DNA of 64,000 nt from Arthrobacter sp. DNA4 (GTDB lineage Bacteria; Actinomycetota; Actinomycetes; Actinomycetales; Micrococcaceae), in NCBI RefSeq assembly GCF_024362385.1, contig NZ_CP101466.1:2108001-2172000 (forward strand), read 5' to 3'. A model generated the notes under the pieces. It saw only the letters and a list, made by a program, of their open reading frames with translations. It made no database searches and was not told where the DNA came from. Below are positions 44,832 through 53,509 of this stretch, piece after piece; positions within the stretch are counted from its first letter, which is position 1; each line of letters begins with the position of its first letter. A program made the translations under genes and the position numbers.

Positions 44832-45557
44832 ATGGCCGCAACGACAACGCCGACAGCCCTGGATATTTTCGAATCCGGAGACGCCGCCCTGCGGCTGGTG
44901 GCACGGTCCGGTGATGCGGAAGCGAACTGGGCCACGGTGCACTCCCTGGCTGGCTGGCTGGCCACGGCCGGCGTCGACGGAATTTACGGCGCCGTTCCCA
45001 CCTACGACTCGGTCCTGGTGGAATTCGACCCCTACGTCACCTCAGCCCGGCAGGTCCGGGCGTTCGTCCTCCTGGGAATGCGCCAGCTGGACTTCACCGG
45101 CCCCGCACCACGGGAACCGCGCCGCTTCGAGGTTCCCGTGGTGTACGGCGGCGACTACGGGCCCGACCTGGACCGCGTGGCGGACCACCAGGGCCTGAAC
45201 GTTGAGGACGTCATCGCCCGGCATACGGCCAAGACCTACGTCATCCGCTGCCTGGGCGCGCCGGCAGGATCTCCCATGATGGACGGACCCGACTTCCCGG
45301 TCCCCGTGCCCAGGCTCAAGGACCCACGGCTGTCCGTTCCCGCAGGTGCGGTGTCAGTTGCCGGACGCCAGGCAGTGATCGCGCCCGCAGTGGCTCCGGG
45401 TGGCTGGTGCGTCATCGGGCAGACCCCTTTAACAGTCCTGGACGCGGCACGCGAACCCCTGGTGCCCTATGTTCCGGGTGACGAACTGCGCTTCTACCGC
45501 ATTCCCGCGGAGGACTTCGGAAACTTCACGGGGAAGTTCCTGGAGGCCCGGCCATGA
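44832..45557 (+). CDS. pxpB: 5-oxoprolinase subunit B-like (KipI family)
   Basis: A 241-residue allophanate-hydrolase-subunit-1-like protein. VPVVYGGDYGPDLDRVADHQ and the FLGAPAGSP-type segment (here CLGAPAGSPMMDGP), then VPRLKDPRLSVPAGAVSVAG, are typical of PxpB/KipI. It starts two bases after the pxpA stop codon and overlaps pxpC by four, so the three are tightly coupled. Confidence 0.84.
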   Translation: MAATTTPTALDIFESGDAALRLVARSGDAEANWATVHSLAGWLATAGVDGIYGAVPTYDSVLVEFDPYVTSARQVRAFVLLGMRQLDFTGPAPREPRRFEVPVVYGGDYGPDLDRVADHQGLNVEDVIARHTAKTYVIRCLGAPAGSPMMDGPDFPVPVPRLKDPRLSVPAGAVSVAGRQAVIAPAVAPGGWCVIGQTPLTVLDAAREPLVPYVPGDELRFYRIPAEDFGNFTGKFLEARP

Positions 45558-46567
45558 CCGGCTCGCTGATTATCCTTCAGCCTGGCCACTCCGTGGTCAC
45601 CGACCTCGGCCGGACGAAAGGCCCGGCGTTCGGGCTGCCCGTTAACGGCGCCCTGGACCAGTACTCCGCCAAAGCCGCAAACATCCTTGCCGGCAACGAA
45701 GACAACGACCCGCTACTGGAACTCACCGCGCTGGACTTCCGGATGCGCGCCACCACCGACCTGCTGATCGCCGTCACCGGAGCGCCCCTGGACCTCACCG
45801 TGGGCGGCCGCGAATGCCCGCAATGGGAGCCGGTGTCCGTCCGGGCCGGCGAAGTCGTGGCCGTTCGGGGAATCCGGACGGGACTGCGCGCCTACATCGC
45901 CGTCCACGGATCCTTCACGGTCCCCAGCCTGCTGGGCAGCTGTGCCCCTGACACTGTGGTGGGCTTCGGGTTGAAGCTCGTGGAGGGCTTCCGCCTGGAA
46001 ACCCGGAAGACCACAGCGCCCATCACCCAGCCGCACTTTGGCCTGCCGCTGTTCCGGCTGGGCCTCACCAAACCCGCCTTCACCACCAATCCGGTCATCG
46101 ATGTCACGGACGGGCCGGACGTGGCGGAATTTGGTGACACGGCGGACCTGCTGTTCACCACGCAGTACACCGTGAGCCCCCGCAGCAACCACATTGGGCT
46201 GCGGCTCGGTGGTGCCCTTCCTGAGCGTCAGCTCACGTCCGAAGTGCTCTCCCGCGGTGTTCCGGTCGGGGCCATCGAGATCCCGTCCCGCGCGGAACTG
46301 CTGGTGCTGCACCGGGGACGCGGCGTGACGGCGGGCTACCCGGTCCTGGCCGTGGTCACGAGCCGCTCACTGGACGTCCTGGCGCAAGCCAGACCTGGAC
46401 ACACCGTCACCTTCAGAAAGACATCCGTTGCTGAGGCAACAGCCATGCACCGCGCCGCCTGCCTTGAACTGGACAGGCTCCGGAACACTATCAACACAGT
46501 CTTCGGACTCCTCGGCATCGGCGCCGGTCAGCGCTGGCATGAACTCAGCCCAGCGTCAGGAGCCTGA
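45554..46567 (+). CDS. pxpC: 5-oxoprolinase subunit C-like (biotin-dependent carboxyltransferase domain)
   Basis: A 337-residue KipA/PxpC protein. LQPGHSVVTDLGRTKGPAFG, VNGALDQYSAKAANIL and the middle block PRSNHIGLRLGG are family hallmarks. It starts inside the last codons of pxpB (ATGA overlap). It completes a PxpABC set; the fusion of this set to a sugar-acid operon is unusual. Confidence 0.85.
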   Translation: MTGSLIILQPGHSVVTDLGRTKGPAFGLPVNGALDQYSAKAANILAGNEDNDPLLELTALDFRMRATTDLLIAVTGAPLDLTVGGRECPQWEPVSVRAGEVVAVRGIRTGLRAYIAVHGSFTVPSLLGSCAPDTVVGFGLKLVEGFRLETRKTTAPITQPHFGLPLFRLGLTKPAFTTNPVIDVTDGPDVAEFGDTADLLFTTQYTVSPRSNHIGLRLGGALPERQLTSEVLSRGVPVGAIEIPSRAELLVLHRGRGVTAGYPVLAVVTSRSLDVLAQARPGHTVTFRKTSVAEATAMHRAACLELDRLRNTINTVFGLLGIGAGQRWHELSPASGA

Positions 46568-46572
46568 ACATC

Positions 46573-46629
46573 ATGAACGCTTTTTCCACCGCCAAGGACC
46601 GCGCCCACAAACCGCTGCGCGATCCCTAA
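46573..46629 (+). other. Possible 18-codon leader peptide
   Basis: An 18-codon open frame (MNAFSTAKDRAHKPLRDP) begins at 46573 with AGGAG ten bases upstream, in the 142-bp gap between pxpC and the first SDR gene. It could be a small leader peptide or a remnant of a lost gene. Low confidence. Confidence 0.22.
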
Positions 46630-46709
46630 CCCCTGCCAACCGGGGCTCCTGCGTCCGACCCCTTGCCGGACACAAGAGCCCGCCCGAATTCCACCACTTT
46701 GGAGTACCA

Positions 46710-47471
46710 ATGCCTTTTTCCGACTACACCACCGCCCTCGTCACCGGAGCTTCCACCGGCATGGGCGCCGCCATCGCCGAACGGCTGGCCAAGCGCGGCC
46801 TTACCGTCCATGCGGTGGCCCGCAACGAGGAACGCCTCACCGAGCTTGCCGACCGCACCGGAGCAGTCCCGCATGTGGTGGACCTGACCGACACCGCCGC
46901 CCTGACCGCCGTCGTCAATGACCTGAAAGTGGACGTCCTGGTGAACTGCGCCGGCGTCTCCAGGCCGGGCAACATCCTGGATTCCTCCGAGCAGGACATC
47001 GACGAACTCATCGACGTCAACCTCCGCGGGCTCCTGCAGCTCACCCGGCTGGTCCTGCCCGGCATGGTGGAACGGGACCTCGGCCACGTGGTCAACATCA
47101 GCTCCATCGCGGGCATCTACAACTTCTACGGCCACACCGTTTACCACGCCACCAAGGCCGCAGTGCACCAAATTTCCCGGCAGCTCCGCAACGACACCGT
47201 GGGCAAGCGGATCCGCGTCACCGAAATCTGCCCCGGCCGCGTGGAAACCGAGATCTTTGGCCGCAACATGGGCGGCAGCCCCGAGGCCATGGAAGAAGCC
47301 TGGCAAACGTACTACGAGGGCTACGAGTCGCTGACCACCGACGACATCGTCAACGCCCTGGACTACGCCATCGAAACCCCGCGCCACGTCAACGTGGGCA
47401 TGCTGGAACTCATGCCCACCTTCCAGGTCCCCGGCGGCCTCACCTTCGACCGTCGCGGGGACTCCGACTAA
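46710..47471 (+). CDS. Short-chain dehydrogenase/reductase
   Basis: A 253-residue classical SDR: TGASTGMG nucleotide motif (12-19), NCAGVSRPG, catalytic Ser in NISSIAGIY and YHATK. The PGRVETEIF segment follows. GGAG lies six bases before ATG 46710. It is similar to the serine/3-hydroxy acid dehydrogenase group. Likely oxidises a hydroxy acid in the idonate-type pathway. Confidence 0.88.
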   Translation: MPFSDYTTALVTGASTGMGAAIAERLAKRGLTVHAVARNEERLTELADRTGAVPHVVDLTDTAALTAVVNDLKVDVLVNCAGVSRPGNILDSSEQDIDELIDVNLRGLLQLTRLVLPGMVERDLGHVVNISSIAGIYNFYGHTVYHATKAAVHQISRQLRNDTVGKRIRVTEICPGRVETEIFGRNMGGSPEAMEEAWQTYYEGYESLTTDDIVNALDYAIETPRHVNVGMLELMPTFQVPGGLTFDRRGDSD

Positions 47472-47534
47472 AGCCGCCCGCGACGCCCAAACCCGGGAAC
47501 TACCTTTCCACCGCCCAACCGATAGGCCCTCAAG

Positions 47535-48476
47535 ATGCAGTTAGTACGAACCGTTAGTTTCCCCGAACCCCAGCTCCTGGCTGACCTCTCACCACTCCCC
47601 GAAGGCCTGCGGGGCGTGGTGTGGGACATGAAGGACGAACCGCGGGAGGAACTGGGTGACATCGACGGCGTCATCCTGCCCTACATCGACGCGGGGGCAG
47701 TGATGGGTTCCCTGGCCAAGGTTCCGAACCTTAAGTTCGTGCAGACCCAGTCAACAGGGTACGACGGCGTCCGCGAGGCTGCGGGGCCGGGCGCCGCAGT
47801 GGCAAACGCCTCAGGCGTCCACGCAGCTGCCACGGCCGAGCTGGCCGTGGGGCTCATCCTGGCCAAGCTGCGCGGCATTGACCAGGCCGTCAAGGACCAG
47901 CAGATTGAAAGCTGGAAGCCGCAGCGCCGCCAGTCCCTGGCCGACCGCAAGGTCCTGCTGCTGGGCATCGGCGGGATCGGCAAGGAACTGGCCCGCCGTC
48001 TCGAGCCCTTCGAAGTCACCGTGACCCGGGTGGGAAGCACGGCCCGCACGGACGCCGACGGGCAGGTCCACGGCCCGGACGAACTGGTGGCCCTCGCCGC
48101 CGGCCACGACATCCTGGTCTCCGTCCTCCCGCTGAACGACAAGACCCACCACCTGGTGGGCCGGGACGTCCTGGCCGCCCTGCCAAACGGCGCCCTCGTG
48201 GTGAATGTGGGCCGCGGCGCCGTGGTGGACACGGACGCCCTGACCCGGGAAGTGGCGTCCGGCCGCCTGCAGTGCGCCATCGACGTCGTCGATCCCGAAC
48301 CGCTGCCCGCCGGCCACCCGCTGTGGTCGGCGGAAAACGCCCTCATCACCCCTCACATTGGCGGTAATGCCTCAGCCTTCGAACCACGGATCCTCAAACT
48401 CCTGAAGCGCCAGCTCGAGGCCCTCGCCGCCGGCGAAACCCCCGCCAACCTCGTCCAGCAGGGGCCGTTCGCATGA
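47535..48476 (+). CDS. D-isomer-specific 2-hydroxyacid dehydrogenase
   Basis: A 313-residue NAD(P)-dependent dehydrogenase. GIGGIGKELARRL is the nucleotide motif, VNVGRGAVVDTDALTRE carries the catalytic Arg, DPEPLPAGHPLW the Glu and LITPHIGGN the His. In this operon it may act as a 2-ketogluconate or hydroxypyruvate reductase. Its stop overlaps the next gene by four bases. Confidence 0.87.
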   Translation: MQLVRTVSFPEPQLLADLSPLPEGLRGVVWDMKDEPREELGDIDGVILPYIDAGAVMGSLAKVPNLKFVQTQSTGYDGVREAAGPGAAVANASGVHAAATAELAVGLILAKLRGIDQAVKDQQIESWKPQRRQSLADRKVLLLGIGGIGKELARRLEPFEVTVTRVGSTARTDADGQVHGPDELVALAAGHDILVSVLPLNDKTHHLVGRDVLAALPNGALVVNVGRGAVVDTDALTREVASGRLQCAIDVVDPEPLPAGHPLWSAENALITPHIGGNASAFEPRILKLLKRQLEALAAGETPANLVQQGPFA

Positions 48477-49243
48477 GCGCGTTGTTTGACCTGACGGGCC
48501 GTGTTGCCCTGGTGACGGGTTCGAGCAGGGGTATCGGTTCGGCGCTTGCGCGGGCGTTGGCCGACGCCGGAGCAACAGTGGTGCTGAACGGCATCAGCGA
48601 GGAGCGGCTCAAGGCTGCCGCGGCGGCAATGGCGGCTGATTTTCCGCCGGGCCGGATCCACAGCATTGCCTTCGACGTGACCGACGACGGCGCCGCCGCC
48701 CGCAGCATCCGCTGGATCGAAGAGAACGTGGGTCCGCTGGAGATCCTGGTGAACAATGCCGGGATCCAGCACCGCGTCCCCATGCTGGATCTCGATGTGG
48801 CCGACTGGGAACGCGTCCTCTCCACGGACCTCACCAGCGCCTTCCTGGTGGGCCGCGAAGCCGCCCGGCACATGATCACCCGGGGCCGCGGCAAGATCAT
48901 CAACATCTGCTCTGTCCAGGCCGACCTGGCCCGCCCCACCATCGCCCCGTACATCGCGGCCAAAGGCGGACTGCGCAATCTCACCCGCGCCATGACCGCA
49001 GAATGGGCCGCCTCAGGGCTGCAGATCAACGCCGTCGCTCCCGGCTACATCCACACCGAAATGACCCAGAACCTGGTGGATGACGAGGAGTTCAACTCCT
49101 GGATCCTCGGCAGGACACCCGCGCACCGCTGGGGCACCGTGGAGGATCTGGCCGGACCCGTGGTGTGGCTGGCCTCGGACGGCTCCAACTTCGTGAACGG
49201 GCAGACCATCTTCATCGATGGCGGAATGACGGTGGTGGTCTGA
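48473..49243 (+). CDS. SDR family, gluconate 5-dehydrogenase-like
   Basis: A 256-residue SDR very like IdnO/Gno: FDLTGRVALVTGSSRGIGSA, NNAGIQHRVPML, the catalytic Ser in INICSVQAD and the tyrosine-lysine pair in YIAAKGG, then GYIHTEMTQNLVDDEEF. The last two motifs are characteristic of 5-keto-D-gluconate 5-reductases. It converts 5-ketogluconate to gluconate, between IdnD and gluconokinase. Overlaps both neighbours by a few bases. Confidence 0.87.
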   Translation: MSALFDLTGRVALVTGSSRGIGSALARALADAGATVVLNGISEERLKAAAAAMAADFPPGRIHSIAFDVTDDGAAARSIRWIEENVGPLEILVNNAGIQHRVPMLDLDVADWERVLSTDLTSAFLVGREAARHMITRGRGKIINICSVQADLARPTIAPYIAAKGGLRNLTRAMTAEWAASGLQINAVAPGYIHTEMTQNLVDDEEFNSWILGRTPAHRWGTVEDLAGPVVWLASDGSNFVNGQTIFIDGGMTVVV

Positions 49244-50316
49244 TGGCTTCAATCACCGAGGAACTCCCGGCAACCGGCCCGGCCCTGGTGGCCCATGCCG
49301 CCGGCGACCTGCGCATCGACGAGGTCCCGCTGCCCCAACCCGCCCCGGATGAGGCGGTAGTGGAGGTCCGGTACGGCGGCATCTGCGGCTCGGACCTGCA
49401 CTACTGGCTGCACGGCGCGGCCGGGGAGTCCATCCTGAAGGCCCCGCTCGTCCTGGGCCACGAAATCTCCGGGACCGTGGTCCGGGCCGCGGCCAACGGT
49501 ACCGGCCCGGAGGCCGGGACCGCAGTCGCCGTCCACCCCGCCACCCCGGGCCCAGGCGCGGCAAAATACCCGGCGGGCCGGCCGAACCTGTCCCCTGGCT
49601 GCACGTACCTTGGCAGCGCGGCCCGCTACCCGCACACGGACGGGGCGTTCAGCCGCTACGTGACGCTGCCGGTACAGATGCTCCGGGCGCTGCCCAAGGG
49701 CGTGGACCTGCGCACCGCGGCACTTATCGAGCCCGCGTCCGTGGCCTGGCACGCAGTGTCGCGCGCCGGTGACGTCAAGGGCAAGACCGCGCTGGTCATC
49801 GGCTCCGGCCCCATCGGCGCCCTCACCGTCGCAGTCCTCAAACGCGCCGGCGCCGCCCGGATCACCGCCGTCGACCTCCATCCCAAGCCGCTGGAAATCG
49901 CCACGGCCGTGGGCGCGGACCAGGTCATCAACGCCGCGGACACCGAAGCCATCGCCGCCGTGGAGGCCGACGTCGTGATCGAATCCTCCGGCAACCATCA
50001 CGGGCTGGCCTCGGCCATCCGCGGCGCGGTGCGCGGCGGCACCGTAGTCATGGTCGGCCTGCTGCCTACCGGCATGCAGCCGGTGCCCATCTCGCTGGCG
50101 ATCACCCGCGAACTGCAGCTGCTCGGCTCGTTCCGCTTCAACAACGAGATCGACAACGTCATCGCCGCCCTCGCCGACGGGTCCCTGCACATCGAGCCCG
50201 TCATCACCCACGAATACCCCCTCGCGGAGGCGTTGTACGCCTTCGAAATCGCCAAAGACTCCACAACCTCCGGCAAAGTCCTCCTCAGCTTCGGGGAACC
50301 AGGGGGAGACCAGTGA
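49243..50316 (+). CDS. idnD: L-idonate 5-dehydrogenase
   Basis: A 357-residue zinc dehydrogenase. CGSDLHYWLHGAAGE (zinc Cys then the idonate-type HYW), GHEISG and the Rossmann GSGPIG are present. It oxidises L-idonate to 5-ketogluconate. The structural-zinc cysteine cluster seen in most members is reduced to one (PNLSPGCTYLG), as in L-idonate dehydrogenases. ATG 49243 overlaps the previous stop by one base; an earlier in-frame start lies within the SDR gene. Confidence 0.87.
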   Translation: MASITEELPATGPALVAHAAGDLRIDEVPLPQPAPDEAVVEVRYGGICGSDLHYWLHGAAGESILKAPLVLGHEISGTVVRAAANGTGPEAGTAVAVHPATPGPGAAKYPAGRPNLSPGCTYLGSAARYPHTDGAFSRYVTLPVQMLRALPKGVDLRTAALIEPASVAWHAVSRAGDVKGKTALVIGSGPIGALTVAVLKRAGAARITAVDLHPKPLEIATAVGADQVINAADTEAIAAVEADVVIESSGNHHGLASAIRGAVRGGTVVMVGLLPTGMQPVPISLAITRELQLLGSFRFNNEIDNVIAALADGSLHIEPVITHEYPLAEALYAFEIAKDSTTSGKVLLSFGEPGGDQ

Positions 50317-50885
50317 GCGGGAAGCTGGCGCCACTGGTAGTGATGGGCGTTTCCGGGTGCGGCAAGTCCACAGTCGGGGCTTGGCTGGGCCAACAACTGG
50401 GGATGCCGTTCTATGACGGGGACGACTTCCACCCCGCAGCCAACAAGCAGAAGATGGCCGCTGGGGTTCCGCTGACGGACACGGACCGGGAGCCATGGCT
50501 GGGCCGCGTGGGGGAGTTGCTTGCAGGGAAGGACGCCAGCGGCGCGGGAGTCCCGCCGATTGTGGCCTGTTCGGCACTGAAGCGCCGGTACAGGGACTTG
50601 TTGCGCAGCTACGCCCCGGATGTTGTCTTCATCCATTTGGTTGGCACTCCCGACACTATCGGCGCCAGGATGGACGCCCGTTCCCATGAGTTCATGCCGC
50701 GCACGCTGCTCGACTCCCAGTTCGCCGCGCTGGAGGAGCTGGAAGCGGACGAGGCCCATGTGCTGGGCGACATCACCCAGCCCTTGGACGTCCTGGTGGA
50801 GTCGCTCAAGCTGAAGCTGAAGTCTGCGGATGCGGTCACGGTTGGGCCAAAGGCGACGCTTCCGGGAGCCGCCCAAACTGCCTGA
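50313..50885 (+). CDS. Gluconokinase
   Basis: A 190-residue small kinase of the GntK/IdnK family: P-loop GVSGCGKST (12-20), DGDDFHPAANKQKMAAGVPL and ACSALKRRYRD are hallmarks. It phosphorylates gluconate to 6-phosphogluconate, the last step of the idonate pathway. The GTG start (50313) overlaps the IdnD stop by four bases. End of the operon. Confidence 0.92.
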   Translation: MSGKLAPLVVMGVSGCGKSTVGAWLGQQLGMPFYDGDDFHPAANKQKMAAGVPLTDTDREPWLGRVGELLAGKDASGAGVPPIVACSALKRRYRDLLRSYAPDVVFIHLVGTPDTIGARMDARSHEFMPRTLLDSQFAALEELEADEAHVLGDITQPLDVLVESLKLKLKSADAVTVGPKATLPGAAQTA

Positions 50886-51142
50886 AATCGGAGAGGGTTC
50901 CCTCCCCGGCTCAGGCCGCTGGAATCTGCGCCTCACTCCGCGCCGCTACCTCCTCACGAGCCTCTCTCCCACCCGTATGGCCGTGCCGAATGGGCCAAAA
51001 GCTGCGGCCGGGAGGGTATTCCCGGGTGCCCCAGGACCAGACCTGGCTAACACTACGCACGGCACGGCATCATTGCGGTGCCTAGCCTTTGGGATCTTTC
51101 TGCCCGACTTATGGTGTGCATGTGCTGGGCAGCCTCCTGGAG
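50886..51142. other. Intergenic region after gluconokinase
   Basis: About 260 bp with no credible gene and no clear terminator hairpin. It leads into a decayed small gene and repeat copy 3. Confidence 0.4.
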
Positions 51143-51400
51143 ATGGAAGTAAGTTTGCTGGCCGGTTCACACTCTTCGTTCGGGTCGTCCGAGAACCGCA
51201 CAGTCCAGGCTGCTTCGAGTGCTGTGACCCTGGGTCAGATCGAAGCCCCTGGCTGGCACCTTGAGCACGCTGGTTATGTCTTCGTGGAAACCGGGTCCAC
51301 TTCTACTAACCGTGTGCTGGCAACTGGATAGGGCGTGGTCACCAAGGGGCATGTCGCCGGAATCTATCTGTTCAGGCGTGTGGAGCAGCAGAAGATCTGA
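51143..51400 (+). pseudogene. Small hypothetical gene with an in-frame stop
   Basis: The frame reads HSSFGSSENRTVQAA, APGWHLEHAGYVFVETGS, and after a TAG at 51329 continues GVVTKGHVAGIYLFRRVEQQ to TGA at 51400. The continuity of protein-like sequence past the TAG suggests a gene of about 85 codons interrupted by one stop. No named family; the start at ATG 51143 is a guess. Confidence 0.42.
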
Positions 51401-51544
51401 GGCCGCTGAACCGTAATAGAGGTGCTTCGGCCGTGAGGCCAGCCCTACCGGAGGGGCTGTCAAGGGGTTGTCCCCCCTTAATCACATTTGCAGAGACCAA
51501 TAGCGGGCGTTCCGTCAGACTGAACAGCCTACCGTGAGAGCTAA

Positions 51545-51656
51545 AGAAAAGAGTGTGGACAATGTCCACATTCTGGGCTGCGGACCAAGTCTTACCGCCC
51601 TCGAACCGCCCGGTTTCCGTATGTTTTCGGGGGTTCCCAGTGCTTGCAAGGCTCGT
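51545..51656 (+). repeat. Left end of the long repeat, solo copy 3
   Basis: The palindrome TGTGGACA-A-TGTCCACA (51554-51570) is followed by about 85 bp similar to the left parts of the repeats at 19194 and 34556 (GGTTTCCGTATGTTTTC, then CCCAGTGCTTGCAAGG). The similarity stops just where the other copies reach the tRNA-Leu tail; here unrelated sequence of the adjacent hypothetical gene takes over. The element is cut at or near the recombination point. Confidence 0.6.
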
Positions 51657-52014
51657 TTAGCGGGACCCATCTGGAGGACCAGCCGAGCCAGTAGGAGCTG
51701 CGGATCCATTCCTCACGAACAGGCACTTTACCGTGGGTCAATCCGCCCTCCAGATGCAGCCGGTACAGTTCCGCGTCAGTTCCGACAGCCAGGCCTTTGT
51801 CGGGAAACAGGACCCAGCCGAAGACCGAAGTGCGGTACCTCCGGTGGCCGCTGTAGGTCTCCAGGGGCAGGGGATGGATGTCGCGGGCCTGGGCGGTCTG
51901 GACGAACTCAATCAGCCGGCGCCTGTATGCCTGTTGCCGTTCCGCCTCATCGGAGTCGTGCGCCAGGGCACGGTGGCGCTCCATTGGTCTGTCCGGGTCC
52001 TCGGGAAGTCCCAT
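51592..52014 (-). CDS. Hypothetical protein with a replaced C-terminus
   Basis: A helicase-associated-domain-like small protein in appearance (RRLIEFVQTAQARDIHPLP, then WVLFPDKGLAVGTDAELY and WLGWSSRWVPLNEP), about 140 residues from ATG 52014; a TTG start is 18 bp earlier. The last about 20 codons (after NEP) are read from the repeat copy 3, so the native C-terminus has been lost and replaced. Family not recognised with certainty. Confidence 0.5.
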   Translation of the reverse strand: MGLPEDPDRPMERHRALAHDSDEAERQQAYRRRLIEFVQTAQARDIHPLPLETYSGHRRYRTSVFGWVLFPDKGLAVGTDAELYRLHLEGGLTHGKVPVREEWIRSSYWLGWSSRWVPLNEPCKHWEPPKTYGNRAVRGR

Positions 52015-52124
52015 GGCCGCGTAATTCCACAACCGGTGCCGCCTGTGTACCGGTAAATGCCCCTTGTATCCGCCTGGATGGCATGGGCCACAGGTTGGGC
52101 TCGCTTGTTTCAGGAAGGGGTCGG

Positions 52125-52346
52125 CTACCTCCTGCGGTCAAGGAACCAGGAGGCGTCCATGTCCGGTGCGGGCTGGTGTCGGAGCCTTTTGACCAGGGCG
52201 ATGAACGGCAGCAGCAGCAATTGCAGAACCCCGCCAGAGATCAGCAGTGCGACGAGCAAAACGATGACCGGCAGGTAGAGGAGGAACACCCCGCCCATTG
52301 CGGCAATGTAGCTTACCGTGTAGCTGAGGATGGTCCCGGTATCCAT
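52125..52346 (-). CDS. Small membrane protein
   Basis: A 73-residue protein with one long or two short membrane helices (residues 8-48: YIAAMGGVFLLYLPVIVLLV and following) and a basic C-terminal tail (RLRHQPAPDM). AGGAAG lies upstream of ATG 52346. Together with the next gene it forms a pair of small membrane proteins beside the relaxase fragment. Confidence 0.6.
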   Translation of the reverse strand: MDTGTILSYTVSYIAAMGGVFLLYLPVIVLLVALLISGGVLQLLLLPFIALVKRLRHQPAPDMDASWFLDRRR

Positions 52347-52355
52347 GCTTGCTTC

Positions 52356-52610
52356 CTAATGCTGGTGCGGACGGGGGATTCTCTGGGGCCTCAGTCGGCG
52401 GCGCGGCACCGGGTTGTGCCCTGTTACGGGCGGGACCCGTCGCCATGGCTTGTGTGGCCGATAGCTGGTGAGCCCCGGGGACGGGGGAGCCGTGGCGACC
52501 GCTGAGGACCCTTTCCTGCGGTGGCGCAGCGTCAGGAGAACAATCAGGGTCAGGCCGATCCACACGAAGGCTACAACGAAGATCAGCGCCACCATCTGGG
52601 CCGGGCTCAT
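52356..52610 (-). CDS. Small single-helix membrane protein
   Basis: An 84-residue protein with one N-terminal membrane helix (MVALIFVVAFVWIGLTLIVL) followed by an arginine- and proline-rich cytoplasmic tail. No ribosome site is obvious. It ends nine bases before the start of the next small membrane protein gene. Confidence 0.5.
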   Translation of the reverse strand: MSPAQMVALIFVVAFVWIGLTLIVLLTLRHRRKGSSAVATAPPSPGLTSYRPHKPWRRVPPVTGHNPVPRRRLRPQRIPRPHQH

Positions 52611-52852
52611 GACGGGACTGTCTGAAGAAGCGCGTGATGCACGAGCGGAAGGATGGATGCTGGGTTATGGTCAGCGTTGGTCATGGTGCCCCGGCTCTGG
52701 GTGGCTACCGTTGGGCTGACTGCATAACTCGGTAGGTCAAGTGTCCGCCCATCGCTCCGGGGCGGCAAGGGCACCAGGCCTGGACACCGCCCCGTTACCA
52801 AACTGCGGCTTTAGTGACGGACTGGGGACTCCGCGGGCCCAGCATGCGATCA

Positions 52853-53500
52853 TCAGCCGCGCAGTGGCGGCGCCGCCTGCGCGGGTCCAAGGGCCAACCG
52901 GACCAGTGGAATGACGGGAAGCAGGAACAGGCCCAGGCCCGAGATCGGGTAGATGGCGTTGAACGTGAAAATAATCAAGCCCAGCACCAGCAGTCCCAGG
53001 AAATTCAGCAGCTGGATGGGCTTTGGCTGTGGCCTTCCGGTTGTGGCATAGCCCAGCTCGACCGATGACTCCAGGTACGCTCCGGGGAGTATGACACTCG
53101 CGCCGGTGTCCCGCCGTCGAGCCAGCAGCGAGCCGTCGCGACGAATAATCTGTTGGACGTCGAACAGCGTGCCATTGCTCACGAAATTACCGTCAGTGTC
53201 GACTAGCTTTCGGTTATTTCCGCGGGCGATGACCGTGTCACCGGAACCGGCTCGTAGGCCATCGCTGAGAAGCAATGTGTGCTCGGGATCCACTTCACCC
53301 TGGGCAACCCGGTCCGCCTGCGCCCGTTCCTTGAGCAAGCCGACCGTTTCATTGTCGGCGCCGATGAGGATGGACGACTTTCCTGCCCGAGTATCTGCCT
53401 GCCACGCGAGGTACGCCTTGTCAGCCATATCCAGGTAGCTACCGTGCCGGATCCGCCCATGTCGGGCGTAATCGGCAATGGCTGAGTACTCACCCTTCTC
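52853..53500 (-). pseudogene. TraA/TrwC-type relaxase fragment fused to a membrane tail
   Basis: The middle (YSAIADYARHGRIRHGS, then DMADKAYLAWQADTRAGKSS, DNETVGLLKERAQADRVAQG, DTVIARGNNRKLV, VILPGAYLESSVELGYATTG) matches the C-terminal helicase region of MobF relaxases in actinobacterial conjugative plasmids, just before the conserved HRAQG motif. That motif and everything after are replaced by a two-helix hydrophobic tail (LLNFLGLLVLGLIIFTFNAI). The relaxase N-terminus is missing too; it is joined upstream to an Rhs fragment. A dead mobilisation gene. Confidence 0.72.
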
Positions 53501-53509
53501 ACCGACAGC

